In this document: in pieces, positions 1 to 7,637 of the stretch | Layout: each line of letters begins with the position of its first letter | Numbering within the stretch: the stretch's first letter is position 1 | Assembly (NCBI GenBank): GCA_020444775.1 | Contig: JAGRHX010000180.1 | Coordinates: 1 to 7,640, forward strand | DNA: 7,640 nt | DNA from: Gammaproteobacteria bacterium | Lineage (GTDB): Bacteria; Pseudomonadota; Gammaproteobacteria; HK1 | Reading direction: 5' to 3' | Translations under genes and position numbers: made by a program | Notes under the pieces: model-generated | Database searches by the model: none | Seen by the model: only the letters and a program-made list of their open reading frames with translations | What the model was told of the DNA's origin: nothing

Positions 1-538
1 TCTGCTCGAGCACATCCTCGATGGTCACCAGACCCGCGACCCCATCGTATTCGTCGACGACGATGGCCATGTGATTACGCCGCTGCCTGAACTCGGTCAA
101 CAACACGTTCAATCGCTTGCTCTCGGGGATGTACACGGCCGGTCTGATGATGTCCTCCAGATCCAGCGAACGCGGCTCGGGCAGGGCGAAATAGCCGAGC
201 AGATCCTTGGCGTGCAAGATGCCGAGCACCTCGTCGCGTGAGTCACCGATGACCGGGAAGCGTGAGTGCCCCGACTCGAGCACCACCTGCACGAAATCCT
301 CGGGACGCTCGTCGACGTGGATGACGATCATCTGCGAGCGCGGCACCATGACGTCCCGCACCTCGAGCTCACTGACCTCCAGCGCGCCTTCGATGATGGC
401 CAGCGCATCGGCATCGAGCAGCGTGCGACGCTCGGCGTCACGCAGCACCTCGACAAGCGCCTGGCGGTCCTGAGGCTCCCCCGCGATGAGTTGTCCCAGC
501 CGCTCCAGCCACCCCTTGCTCGGACGTTCCTCGCTCAT
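1..538 (-). CDS. corC: CorC/YbeX-type CBS-domain protein, 3' end cut by window edge
   Basis: I translated this by hand from the ATG at 538-536. It stays open for 179 codons to the window edge, so only the N-terminal part is present (E. coli CorC is about 292 residues). The start reads MSEERPSKGW. An acidic N-terminal helix leads into the first CBS repeat from about residue 60 (RDVMVPRSQM, then HSRFPVI and GILHAKDLL at 91-114). The second CBS repeat begins near 132 and includes DEYDGVAGLVTIEDVLEQ at 162-179, the family signature. The missing part should hold the end of CBS2 and the CorC_HlyC domain. The family was linked genetically to Mg/Co efflux through CorA and later to ribosome and RNA phenotypes; the biochemical role is unsettled. 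The start is supported by GAGG nine bases upstream (548-551) and by the four-base ATGA overlap with the ybeY stop, which implies translational coupling. Its family identity is secure. Confidence 0.95.
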   Translation of the reverse strand, partial: MSEERPSKGWLERLGQLIAGEPQDRQALVEVLRDAERRTLLDADALAIIEGALEVSELEVRDVMVPRSQMIVIHVDERPEDFVQVVLESGHSRFPVIGDSRDEVLGILHAKDLLGYFALPEPRSLDLEDIIRPAVYIPESKRLNVLLTEFRQRRNHMAIVVDEYDGVAGLVTIEDVLEQ

Positions 539-1266
539 CGTCTTCGACCTCGCGCGGCGCGTCGGGGCGGGTCGGTGCCAGCTTCGGCCGAGCGCTCGCC
601 TCGGCCGATCTCGGCCAGCGCGAGGTCGAGTGGCGACCCCTGGCTGGTGCGCCGCACGATCCGCTTCAATGGCCGCAGCTTGCGTACCGGCAGGCCGCGC
701 GCGGACGCGCTACCACGCCCGGCGGTTTCCTCAGCAGACGCGCAGGCCGCCACGTCCTCGGGGTCCGCGCCCCGCGTCCGAGGCTCATCCGCGGCGCCGC
801 GCGATGGCGCGGCCGGCAGATACGGATCCGGGAAGTCCAGCGATGTCATCACCGCGCTCTCGAGCGACTCCATTTCCTCGGCGTCTATGTCGTTTTGATG
901 ATCGTAGCCGAGCAGATGCAGCACGCCATGGATCACCAGATGCGCGGCGTGCGCATCCACCGACTTGGCCTGAGCCCGCGCCTCGCTGCGGCATACCGGT
1001 GCGCAGATGATGACGTCGCCCAGCAGCGGCGGCCAGGTCGCATCACCGGCCTCGCATTCGAATGACAACACATTGGTGGCCCGTTCACCACCACGAAACC
1101 GCTGATTGAGCTCGGCCCCCTCGGCCAGATCCACCCAGCGCACGGTCAATTCACCGTCATTCATGTCACAGGCGTCGAGCGCCGCCCGCACCCAGACCTG
1201 CACCTGGGCGTCGTCGGGCAGACCACGAGAACGACTGGCGCGCTGCACGTCGATGCTGATAGCCAC
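535..1266 (-). CDS. ybeY: YbeY endoribonuclease with long C-terminal extension
   Basis: YbeY is a single-strand-specific metal-dependent endoribonuclease needed for 16S rRNA 3'-end maturation and 70S ribosome quality control. The diagnostic zinc site is intact: HGVLHLLGYDH supplies His113, His117 and His123. Upstream are the conserved RFRGGERATNVLSF block (conserved Arg58) and LGDVIICAPV. The normal family end, DPY, falls at residues 147-149, matching the usual length of about 155. The frame then continues for 94 more residues, rich in Ala, Arg, Gly and Pro, with a basic stretch (VRKLRPLKRIVRR). I chose the GTG at 1266-1264: the GAGG at 1276-1279 is nine bases from it, as for corC, but only three bases from the in-frame TTG at 1272-1270, which would give 245 residues and a four-base overlap with ybeZ. 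The stop overlaps the corC start. The catalytic domain is certain; the extension is unusual and unassigned. Confidence 0.95.
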   Translation of the reverse strand: MAISIDVQRASRSRGLPDDAQVQVWVRAALDACDMNDGELTVRWVDLAEGAELNQRFRGGERATNVLSFECEAGDATWPPLLGDVIICAPVCRSEARAQAKSVDAHAAHLVIHGVLHLLGYDHQNDIDAEEMESLESAVMTSLDFPDPYLPAAPSRGAADEPRTRGADPEDVAACASAEETAGRGSASARGLPVRKLRPLKRIVRRTSQGSPLDLALAEIGRGERSAEAGTDPPRRAARGRRR

Positions 1267-1268
1267 CG

Positions 1269-2333
1269 TCAATCGCCTCGTGCGCGGCCCGCACCGCGCC
1301 GATTCGCGTTGTCCTCACGACTGTCGGACCGGCCTCGGTCCCGACCCTGCTCTTCGCTCTGCTCATGGGCCTCGTAGGCGTCCAGGATGCGTTTCACCAG
1401 CGGGTGCCTGACCACGTCCTTGGACGTGAACAGGGTGAAGCTGATGCCCTCGACGCCGCCCAGCACCTGATGCGCGTGCACCAGACCGCTGCGCTGTCCG
1501 CGTGGCAGATCGATCTGGGTGACGTCACCGGTCACCACCGCGGTGGATCCGAAGCCGATACGGGTGAGGAACATCTTCATCTGCTCGATGGTCGTGTTCT
1601 GCGCCTCGTCCAGGATGATGAAGGATTCGTTGAGGGTCCGGCCGCGCATGTAGGCCAGGGGGGCGACCTCGATCACGTTGCGCTCCATGAGCTTGGCCAC
1701 CCGGTCGTAGCCGAACATCTCGTACAAGGCGTCATACAACGGCCGCAGATAGGGGTCGACCTTCTGCGCCAGATCTCCTGGCAGGAAGCCGAGGCGCTCG
1801 CCGGCCTCGACCGCGGGCCGCACCAGCACGATACGCCGTGCCCGATCCGACTCCATCGCCTCGACGGCGCAGGCGACCGCCAGGTAGGTCTTGCCGGTGC
1901 CGGCCGGTCCGATACCGAAGTTGATGTCGTGCGCGCGGATACGACGCAGGTAGTGATGCTGGTTGGCGCCACGGCCGCGTATCAGGCCACGTTTGACCTT
2001 GATCACCACGTCCTCGTGCTCCGCGGACTGTCCGCGCAGCTCCAGCTCGGCCTCCTGCAGCTCCAGGTGCAGCTGGCCGGCGGTCAAGGGTCCTTCCGCC
2101 GCCCGCTCGTACAGATGCGGCAGCAGCGCCGCCACGGTACGGACCGCGGAATCCTCGCCCTCGAGCAGGAATTCGTGGCCACGATTACTGATCTGGACAC
2201 CAGAGCGGGTCTCAATCTCGCGCAGGTTGGCGTCCATCGGACCACACAGATCGGCCAGACGCCGCAGATCGGCCGGAGCCAGCGTCAAGGCCTTGGTGAT
2301 GAGCTCGGGATCGGCCTGGATTTGATCAGTCAA
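1269..2333 (-). CDS. ybeZ: PhoH-family ATPase YbeZ
   Basis: This 354-residue protein is a PhoH-like P-loop NTPase, close to the usual YbeZ length of about 350. An N-terminal RNA-binding-like region (residues 20-75, with LCGPMDANLREIE) precedes the ATPase core. Walker A is GPAGTGKT at 142-149, followed by VRPAVEAGERLGFLPGDL (171-188). Walker B is FIILDEAQN at 238-246, and the sensor-like VVTGDVTQIDLPRG spans 266-279. In E. coli the protein is reported to partner YbeY, and an RNA helicase or ribosome-maturation role has been proposed. The last 34 residues (321-354) are a charged, Arg/Asp/Glu-rich tail. The start is TTG at 2333: AGGA lies eight bases upstream, no ATG or GTG is available nearby, and an in-frame TGA occurs further upstream in the gap after miaB. 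The stop TGA sits at the start of ybeY, so the two are probably co-translated. Confidence 0.96.
   Translation of the reverse strand: MTDQIQADPELITKALTLAPADLRRLADLCGPMDANLREIETRSGVQISNRGHEFLLEGEDSAVRTVAALLPHLYERAAEGPLTAGQLHLELQEAELELRGQSAEHEDVVIKVKRGLIRGRGANQHHYLRRIRAHDINFGIGPAGTGKTYLAVACAVEAMESDRARRIVLVRPAVEAGERLGFLPGDLAQKVDPYLRPLYDALYEMFGYDRVAKLMERNVIEVAPLAYMRGRTLNESFIILDEAQNTTIEQMKMFLTRIGFGSTAVVTGDVTQIDLPRGQRSGLVHAHQVLGGVEGISFTLFTSKDVVRHPLVKRILDAYEAHEQSEEQGRDRGRSDSREDNANRRGAGRARGD
1276..1279 (-). promoter_or_regulatory. Shine-Dalgarno of ybeY, deciding its start
   Basis: The minus strand reads GAGG here, inside the last codons of ybeZ. It lies nine bases before GTG (1266) and three before TTG (1272). 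The corC site has the same nine-base GAGG spacing, which favours the GTG start. Because the site sits inside ybeZ, ybeY is probably translated by ribosomes finishing ybeZ. Confidence 0.55.
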
Positions 2334-2341
2334 TGGATGCT

Positions 2342-2345
2342 TCCT
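2342..2345 (-). promoter_or_regulatory. Shine-Dalgarno of ybeZ supporting a TTG start
   Basis: AGGA on the minus strand lies eight bases before the TTG at 2333-2331, within the extended match CAGGAAG. No ATG or GTG in frame competes before the upstream in-frame stop, so this site is the main evidence for TTG initiation. Confidence 0.6.
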
Positions 2346-2409
2346 GAGGATTGCCAGCCGCCGCTTCGACGACCTGCGAACAGCCGACGAACGAACGATT
2401 GCCGGCCAA

Positions 2410-2451
2410 CACGATGCTCATGGCACGATGTTCGTGGCACGATGCTCGTAG
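2410..2451 (-). repeat. Three tandem 14-bp hairpin repeats in the miaB-ybeZ gap
   Basis: The plus strand carries three abutting copies: CACGATGCTCATGG (2410-2423), CACGATGTTCGTGG (2424-2437) and CACGATGCTCGTAG (2438-2451). Read as RNA from the minus strand, each unit can fold into a five-pair stem with a three-base loop (for example CACGA, ACA, UCGUG). The two imperfect copies keep pairing through G.U wobbles. A smaller ACGA triplet repeat lies beside it at 2387-2398. The rest of the 138-bp gap shows no clear promoter or terminator. The array sits in what would be the 5' leader of ybeZ, so a role in mRNA structure is possible but not shown. Confidence 0.75.
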
Positions 2452-2471
2452 GGCTGGGCCACATCGACCGC

Positions 2472-3815
2472 TTACGCCGCTTCCGGATGGCTGGCGACCA
2501 GCTCGCCGCGCAGCGAGTTGGGCAGGGCTCTTACGATCCGCACGTCGACGAAACGACCGAGCAGCGCATCGCCGCCGGGGAAGTTGACCACGCGATTGTT
2601 CTCGGTGCGCCCCGACATGTCGTCGCCGCCCTTTCTCGCCCGCCCCACCACCAGCACCCGTTGCACACCGCCGACCATCGATTCGCTGATGGCGCTCGCA
2701 CCGGCACCGATGCGCGCCTGCAGCTCGGCCAGACGGGCCTTCTTCTCGGCCAGCGGCACGTCATCCGCAAGCTGCGCGGCCGGCGTTCCCGGTCGTTGGC
2801 TGTACATGAAGCTGAAGCTGGTATCGAATCCCACCTGCTCGACCAGCGAAAGTGTCGCCTGGAAGTCCGCCTCGGTCTCCCCCGGAAAGCCGACGATGAA
2901 GTCCGAGGACATGGAGATATCCGGTCTCAGCTCACGCAGCCGTTCCACGGTGCGCAGATAGTCCTCTACCTTGTAGGTGCGCTTCATGCGTTCGAGGATC
3001 CGGTCACTACCGCTCTGCACCGGCAGGTGCAGGTGGCTGACCAGCTCCGGCACCTCCGCGTACACCTCGATCAGGGCACGACTGAACTCCTGCGGATGCG
3101 AGGTGGTGAAGCGTATTCTATCGATACCATCCATGGCCGCCGCGTAGCCGATGAGCCGAGCCAGATCGCACTGTCCGCCGCCGTGCATCGCACCGGCATA
3201 GGCGTTCACGTTCTGACCGAGAAAGGTCACCTCACGGACGCCCTGCTCGGCAAGCATGGCGACCTCGTAGAGCACGTCGTCCAGCGGCCGGCTGAACTCC
3301 TCGCCTCGGGTGTAGGGCACGATGCAGTAGCTGCAGTACTTGGAGCATCCTTCCATCACCGACACAAAGGCGGTGACCCCATCCGCGCGCGGCTCAGGCA
3401 ACCGGTCGAACTTCTCGATCTCCGGAAACGACACATCGACCCGGCGGCGCTCGCCACGGGCCAGCTCATCCAGCATGTCCGGCACCCGATGCAAGGCCTG
3501 TGGCCCGTACACCAGATCCACGTACGGCGCCCGCGCCTGGATCGCCGCCCCTTCCTGACTGGCGACACAGCCCCCAACCCCGATGACGATGTCCGGCCGG
3601 GCGTGCTTCAGCCGCTTCCAGCGGCCGAGCTCGGAGAAGACCTTCTCCTGGGCCTTCTCACGCACCGAGCAGGTGTTGACCAACAGCACGTCCGCATCCT
3701 CGGGCCTGTCGGTCAGCTGCAGACCATGGCTGCTGGCGAGCAGCTCAGCGGTACGTGCCGAATCGTACTCGTTCATCTGACAGCCGAAGGTCCTGATGAA
3801 TAGTTTTCGTGTCAT
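2472..3815 (-). CDS. miaB: tRNA-2-methylthio-N6-dimethylallyladenosine synthase MiaB
   Basis: MiaB is a radical-SAM methylthiotransferase that converts i6A37 to ms2i6A37 in tRNAs reading UNN codons, stabilising codon-anticodon pairing. The protein is 447 residues, a normal family length. The N-terminal UPF0004 domain carries the auxiliary-cluster cysteines Cys12 ([12 protein letters not shown]), Cys49 ([10 protein letters not shown]) and Cys83 (GVGGCVASQ). The radical-SAM domain has the CxxxCxxC motif at Cys157, Cys161 and Cys164 ([17 protein letters not shown]). FLGQNVNAY (198-206), [13 protein letters not shown] (262-274) and [10 protein letters not shown] (305-314) follow. A C-terminal TRAM domain covers about 378-441. 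No key residue is missing. The ATG at 3815 has GAGGA five bases upstream (3821-3825), a strong site. The 132-bp gap upstream, after the helicase-nuclease stop, contains a seven-C run (3844-3850) and would be the place for an operon promoter, but I see no convincing -35/-10 pair. Confidence 0.98.
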   Translation of the reverse strand: MTRKLFIRTFGCQMNEYDSARTAELLASSHGLQLTDRPEDADVLLVNTCSVREKAQEKVFSELGRWKRLKHARPDIVIGVGGCVASQEGAAIQARAPYVDLVYGPQALHRVPDMLDELARGERRRVDVSFPEIEKFDRLPEPRADGVTAFVSVMEGCSKYCSYCIVPYTRGEEFSRPLDDVLYEVAMLAEQGVREVTFLGQNVNAYAGAMHGGGQCDLARLIGYAAAMDGIDRIRFTTSHPQEFSRALIEVYAEVPELVSHLHLPVQSGSDRILERMKRTYKVEDYLRTVERLRELRPDISMSSDFIVGFPGETEADFQATLSLVEQVGFDTSFSFMYSQRPGTPAAQLADDVPLAEKKARLAELQARIGAGASAISESMVGGVQRVLVVGRARKGGDDMSGRTENNRVVNFPGGDALLGRFVDVRIVRALPNSLRGELVASHPEAA

Positions 3816-3947
3816 TCGATTCCTCGCTCGAAGGCGTCTTCCGCCCCCCCACCGCTGGCGGACACCGGACCCGGACCGGCGCCACAGCCCCAGCCGACCC
3901 GAATCACCGCATATGGGCGCGACAGGTACATCAAACGTGGCGGCTTC

Positions 3948-6900
3948 TCAAGAGTCTGCACGCCCGAACAACGGGGTCTGGTCGCTCTTGAAGCGCCGCT
4001 CCCGCCACGCCTGGAGCAACGGGAAGTACAGACCGACCCGGATCGGTCGACTCTCCAGCATCGACATCAGACGCGCGTAGCTGCGCAGTTGCGGCCAGTA
4101 TCGCTGCATCTCGCTGTCCAGGAACGCCTCTCGTCCGCCACCCTCGTGGCGACCGGTCTTGAAGTCGACGATCCAGCGCGTGCCCTCATCGTCGACAAAG
4201 GTCCTGTCGAGCACCACGTCGACCAGACATCCATCGAGCACGCCGGACACCGCCAGCTCACAATGGGCGTCCGGTCCCGAGGCCTCCAGCGACCAGCGTC
4301 CGCGCTCGTCGCTCAGCGTGTTGTACACGGCCTCCACGACCAGGTCGGCGGCAGACTCGACGGCAGCCTCGCTCAGCCCCAGCCGCAACAGACGCTGTCG
4401 GTAGCGCGGACGCGCGGCGCGCAGCGTCTCCGGGTCCGGCAGTGGCCGTCCAGCGAGCTCGGCGAGCTCGGCGTGCACGCAGATACCGAGCAGGCGCGCA
4501 TCGCGACCGGCCCAGTCGAACTCCACGGCGTTGGACTGCGCCGGATCGGGCAGCCGCGATTGCAGCCCGGCCACGCCTGGCGCCGGTGGCGCGAGTGGCA
4601 TGACCGGCTGCCAGTCAAGTGGCAATCTGAACAGCAGCTGCCCCCCTCCGTCTGCCGGGCCGCTGTGCAGCTGTTGGCTCGGATCGGTGCGCACACCGTC
4701 ATCGGGCCCGGCGGCGTGCGCCGGCGCACGGCCCTCGGCCGCTTCGAAACGCTCGGCGACCACCGGCCAGAGGCACTCGAGCAGGCTCCCGGGCACCGGG
4801 TTGCGCAGACCTTCCTTGCTGCCACGCCGCGCACCGCCGATAAGATGCAAGGTCTCGCGGGCCCGCGTGCAAGCCACGTACAGCAACCGTGCCAGCTCGT
4901 GACGACCCTGCGCGGCGCGCAAGCCTCCCAGCCAGTCGTGGAGCAACGGTCCGCTGTCGCGCGCCGAGCGCGCGCGCTGCGTGCGGCTGGCCTGCGGTTT
5001 GACATCCATCAGCAAACGGCCACGGCCATCCATCTCGATCTCAGCCCAGTGCAACAACGGCGGATCGTCCGGCCGGTTGCCACGATCCAGCCCGGGCAGC
5101 AGCACACAATCGAACTCCAGACCCTTGGCCTTGTGGATGGTCATCACCTCCACGTCCACGCTGCCGGCCTGCGGCGCGGCGAACAAGCGCTGCAGCTCGT
5201 CCTGCAGACGCATGAAATCACGCGCCTGCACCTCGGTGTCGAGCCGCCAGAGCACCTCGAAGAAGCGATCGGCATGCGCCAGCACGGCGTCGGCCGATTG
5301 GCCGGCAGCGACGCTCGAGCAGGCCGGACCGCGTAACGCCAGCCAGGTCCGCTCGACCAGCTGTCTGGCCCGCAAGCGGCCGCGCCCGCGCAGCGCCCGG
5401 GCGAGCACCTCGCGGGTGCGGTGCAGCCGCGCACGACTGCCGGGCTCCAGGGCGGACAATCGCGCGGTATCGTTGATCAACGTCCAGATCGGCCGATCCG
5501 GCGCGTGACCGACCAGCTGATGCAGCTCGACGAGCGTCAGTCCGCACCAGGGTGCGCGCAGCACCGCCAACCAGGCTATCCGGTCCAGCGGCTGCAACAG
5601 CGCTCGGGTCAGCATCAGCAGATCGCGCACCACGCCCTGATTCACCAACGGATGGATGTCCACGCCGCGGTAGCGCAGCCCGGCCCGGTCCAGGGCCGGC
5701 AGGATCGACTGCAGATGGGTGCGCGAGCGTACCAGGATGGCCACCGTGCCGTGGTGTCGGGCCACCTCGACCAGCTCGACCACCAGGGCGCTCTCGGCAT
5801 CCGGGGACGGCTCGATCAAGGGGTGCAGATGGACCCCCGCCGCCTCGTGCGCCGGCAGCGCCCCCGGGCGTGGTCCGATGCCCGATGCGATGACTGGCGT
5901 AGCGCCGGCGGGCCGGGTCGCGATGGACGCGGCATGCGACACCGCGCCGGCAATCGGATCGTCACGATCCGGCAGCAGTCTGGCGAAGGTCCGATTGCAC
6001 CAGGTCACCACCTCGGGCACCGACCGGAAGTTCGCACCGAGGGTGATCGGTGTGACCGGATGGTCGTCGAAGTGCCCGCCCATCACCTCCAGAAACAGAC
6101 CGACATAGGCTTCGCGGAATCGGTAGATCGACTGCTGCGGGTCACCGACCAGGAACAGTGTGCGGCCATCTCCGGGTGTCCAACCACCGAGCAGTCGCCG
6201 CAGGATCTCGAAGTGCGACAGCGATGTGTCCTGGAATTCGTCCACCAGCAGGTGCTGGATCCGATGGTCCAGGCTCAGGGCCAGGTCAGTGGGCCCCTGA
6301 TCGTCGTCACCCAGCGCCTGCTGCGCGGATTCCACCAGCTGCACGTAGTCGACGCTGGCGTGGCGGGCGAACACCAGGCGCAGCTCGGCCAGCGCCAGAC
6401 GCAGCACCTCGAGCACAGCCTGCATCAGCTGCCACTCGGTCTCGCCGTAGCGGGCGTCGGGCAGGGTCGGGACCTGTCCCAGCGCCGCGACGAAGCGCGG
6501 CTGCGCCCGCAGCGCAGCGAACAATGCCTTCAAACGGTCGCCCAGTGGCTTGCGCCGGCTCTTGTCCACGGCATCGAACAAGCGTGCCGGCATGCGCGAG
6601 CGCACGTTTCCTTTACGTGTCAGCAGCAACGCCGCCACGATTCGCCAGCGCAGCAGCAAGGACTGGCCACGCGACGGGTCCGCGGGCCCGGTGGCATCGG
6701 TCCGTCCTGGGCCGGAATCTCCTGGGCCGCAATCCCCCTCGCCGGCATCGCCAGCGCAACGGGCGCTCCCCGGCCAGCCGTGACCTGCGAGCAGCGCATC
6801 GAAGGCGGCACGCGTATCGCGGTCGTCGGCCACTCCCGCGTCACTGCCGACGACGCTGTACATGCCCAGCTCGGCGAGTATCTCGCACAGGCTACGGCCG

Positions 6901-7637
6901 TGCTCGGCCGGCGCCAGCTCGGCGAGCGGCTCCAGTGTGCTTCGCAGCAACGCGTCGACGGTCGATTCGAGATAGATCCTGAAGGTCCGATCGGCGGCCT
7001 CCCCCGCCCCGAGCAGGGCCGCGTGCAGGTGTCGCGCCCACTGGTCCCGACGGGCCAGCATCTCGCACAGGCTGCGCTCGACCTGCCAGGCCTGATTGTC
7101 GTGATGCTCGAGCACGCTCGCCACCGCTTCGGCGCTCGGGCCGCCGACGGCAAGATGATCGAGCACGGCACGCGCCGCCAGCTTGTAGAGCTGTGCCGGA
7201 TCGTCACTGATGGCCGGCACCGCGCCCAGCTCGGAGGTCCAAGGCATGCGTCGGGCCAGCGTCGCGCACAGACCGTCGATGGTCCTGATGGCGAGCTGCT
7301 CGGGCTGCTCGAGCAGACGCCAGCCACGCCGGGTTGCATGCTCGTGCAGGCTTACGGCGAGCGCGTGCAGCTCACGCTCGTGGGCGGACTCGGGTACCGG
7401 CCGCTGGCTGAGTTGCAGGGCATCGAGCACCCGTTCGCGCATCTCGCTGGTCGCCTTGCGGGTGAAGGTGATGGCGAGCACCTGACCCGGCCACTCGACC
7501 TGGCAGAGCAGCTTGATGTAGCGCTTGACCAGCAGGCTGGTCTTTCCAGAGCCGGCCGGTGCCTGCACGATGAAGGAGCGGCTGATGTCCAAGGCCCGTT
7601 GCCGTGCCGACTGGTCGCTTGCCAGGGCATCCGGCAC
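3948..7637 (-). CDS. UvrD-family helicase fused to PD-(D/E)XK nuclease (RecB/AddA-like)
   Basis: This 1229-residue protein has the architecture of AddA/RecB, which unwinds and degrades double-strand-break ends for recombination. Helicase motifs in order are: Walker A APAGSGKT (26-33), Ia AITFTRKATSEMRERV (55-70), II LLVDEFQDTS (463-472), III LFLVGDPQQSIYRF (494-507), NFRS (536-539), V VMTIHKAKGLEFD (831-843) and VI LLYVACTRARETL (918-930). A Pro/Gly/Ala-rich linker (about 965-1035) leads to a nuclease domain whose expected active-site residues all appear: His1055, Asp1140, and Asp1158-Phe-Lys1160 (WIVDFKTG), then the QLRSYA motif (1183-1188). It therefore looks catalytically intact. I see no cysteine cluster of the AddB type. 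The start is taken as GTG at 7637; the frame is still open to the window edge three bases later, so the true start could lie outside. A partner nuclease/helicase gene is expected upstream. RecB, AddA and related two-subunit enzymes cannot be told apart here, so I give no symbol. Confidence 0.92.
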   Translation of the reverse strand: MPDALASDQSARQRALDISRSFIVQAPAGSGKTSLLVKRYIKLLCQVEWPGQVLAITFTRKATSEMRERVLDALQLSQRPVPESAHERELHALAVSLHEHATRRGWRLLEQPEQLAIRTIDGLCATLARRMPWTSELGAVPAISDDPAQLYKLAARAVLDHLAVGGPSAEAVASVLEHHDNQAWQVERSLCEMLARRDQWARHLHAALLGAGEAADRTFRIYLESTVDALLRSTLEPLAELAPAEHGRSLCEILAELGMYSVVGSDAGVADDRDTRAAFDALLAGHGWPGSARCAGDAGEGDCGPGDSGPGRTDATGPADPSRGQSLLLRWRIVAALLLTRKGNVRSRMPARLFDAVDKSRRKPLGDRLKALFAALRAQPRFVAALGQVPTLPDARYGETEWQLMQAVLEVLRLALAELRLVFARHASVDYVQLVESAQQALGDDDQGPTDLALSLDHRIQHLLVDEFQDTSLSHFEILRRLLGGWTPGDGRTLFLVGDPQQSIYRFREAYVGLFLEVMGGHFDDHPVTPITLGANFRSVPEVVTWCNRTFARLLPDRDDPIAGAVSHAASIATRPAGATPVIASGIGPRPGALPAHEAAGVHLHPLIEPSPDAESALVVELVEVARHHGTVAILVRSRTHLQSILPALDRAGLRYRGVDIHPLVNQGVVRDLLMLTRALLQPLDRIAWLAVLRAPWCGLTLVELHQLVGHAPDRPIWTLINDTARLSALEPGSRARLHRTREVLARALRGRGRLRARQLVERTWLALRGPACSSVAAGQSADAVLAHADRFFEVLWRLDTEVQARDFMRLQDELQRLFAAPQAGSVDVEVMTIHKAKGLEFDCVLLPGLDRGNRPDDPPLLHWAEIEMDGRGRLLMDVKPQASRTQRARSARDSGPLLHDWLGGLRAAQGRHELARLLYVACTRARETLHLIGGARRGSKEGLRNPVPGSLLECLWPVVAERFEAAEGRAPAHAAGPDDGVRTDPSQQLHSGPADGGGQLLFRLPLDWQPVMPLAPPAPGVAGLQSRLPDPAQSNAVEFDWAGRDARLLGICVHAELAELAGRPLPDPETLRAARPRYRQRLLRLGLSEAAVESAADLVVEAVYNTLSDERGRWSLEASGPDAHCELAVSGVLDGCLVDVVLDRTFVDDEGTRWIVDFKTGRHEGGGREAFLDSEMQRYWPQLRSYARLMSMLESRPIRVGLYFPLLQAWRERRFKSDQTPLFGRADS
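6705..6749 (-). repeat. In-frame 15-bp repeat coding three pentapeptides in the helicase-nuclease
   Basis: Three successive 15-base units encode DAGEG, DCGPG and DSGPG (residues 297-311 of the helicase-nuclease). The two units nearest 6705 (6705-6719 and 6720-6734 on the plus strand) differ at one base; the third is more diverged. The surrounding residues, about 288-325, are Gly/Asp/Pro-rich and lie between helicase motifs Ia and II, probably in a surface loop of subdomain 1B. Expansion by slippage is the simplest explanation. Confidence 0.75.

Noticed and set aside
2330..2464. Possible 44-residue minus-strand ORF in the miaB-ybeZ gap, ending over the ybeZ start
   Set aside because: It starts at an ATG with no ribosome site that I can see, runs through the tandem repeats, and gives no recognisable peptide. 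An overlap leader peptide is conceivable but unsupported.
2334..2471. Sigma-32 heat-shock promoter before ybeZ, as expected from E. coli
   Set aside because: I could not find a reasonable CTTGAA plus CCCCAT-type pair with correct spacing on the minus strand.
1365..3803. Open frame of 812 codons on the plus strand opposite ybeZ and miaB
   Set aside because: It is antisense to two certain genes. ybeZ and miaB lie in the same reading register, so a single complementary frame stays open across both in high-GC DNA. Its product has no recognisable domain.
3844..3896. GC-rich stretch with repeated CCGGAC, considered as a terminator for the helicase-nuclease gene
   Set aside because: The repeats are direct rather than inverted, no stable stem is obvious, and no T-run follows on the minus strand.
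3816..3947. Candidate promoter for miaB (minus-strand TTGATG and TATGCG, 15 bases apart)
   Set aside because: Only 4 of 6 and 3 of 6 consensus bases match, and the spacing is short. It is not distinguishable from background.
4089..5336. Open frame of 415 codons on the plus strand
   Set aside because: It lies fully opposite the helicase-nuclease coding sequence, which carries all expected motifs. It is a GC-driven shadow frame.
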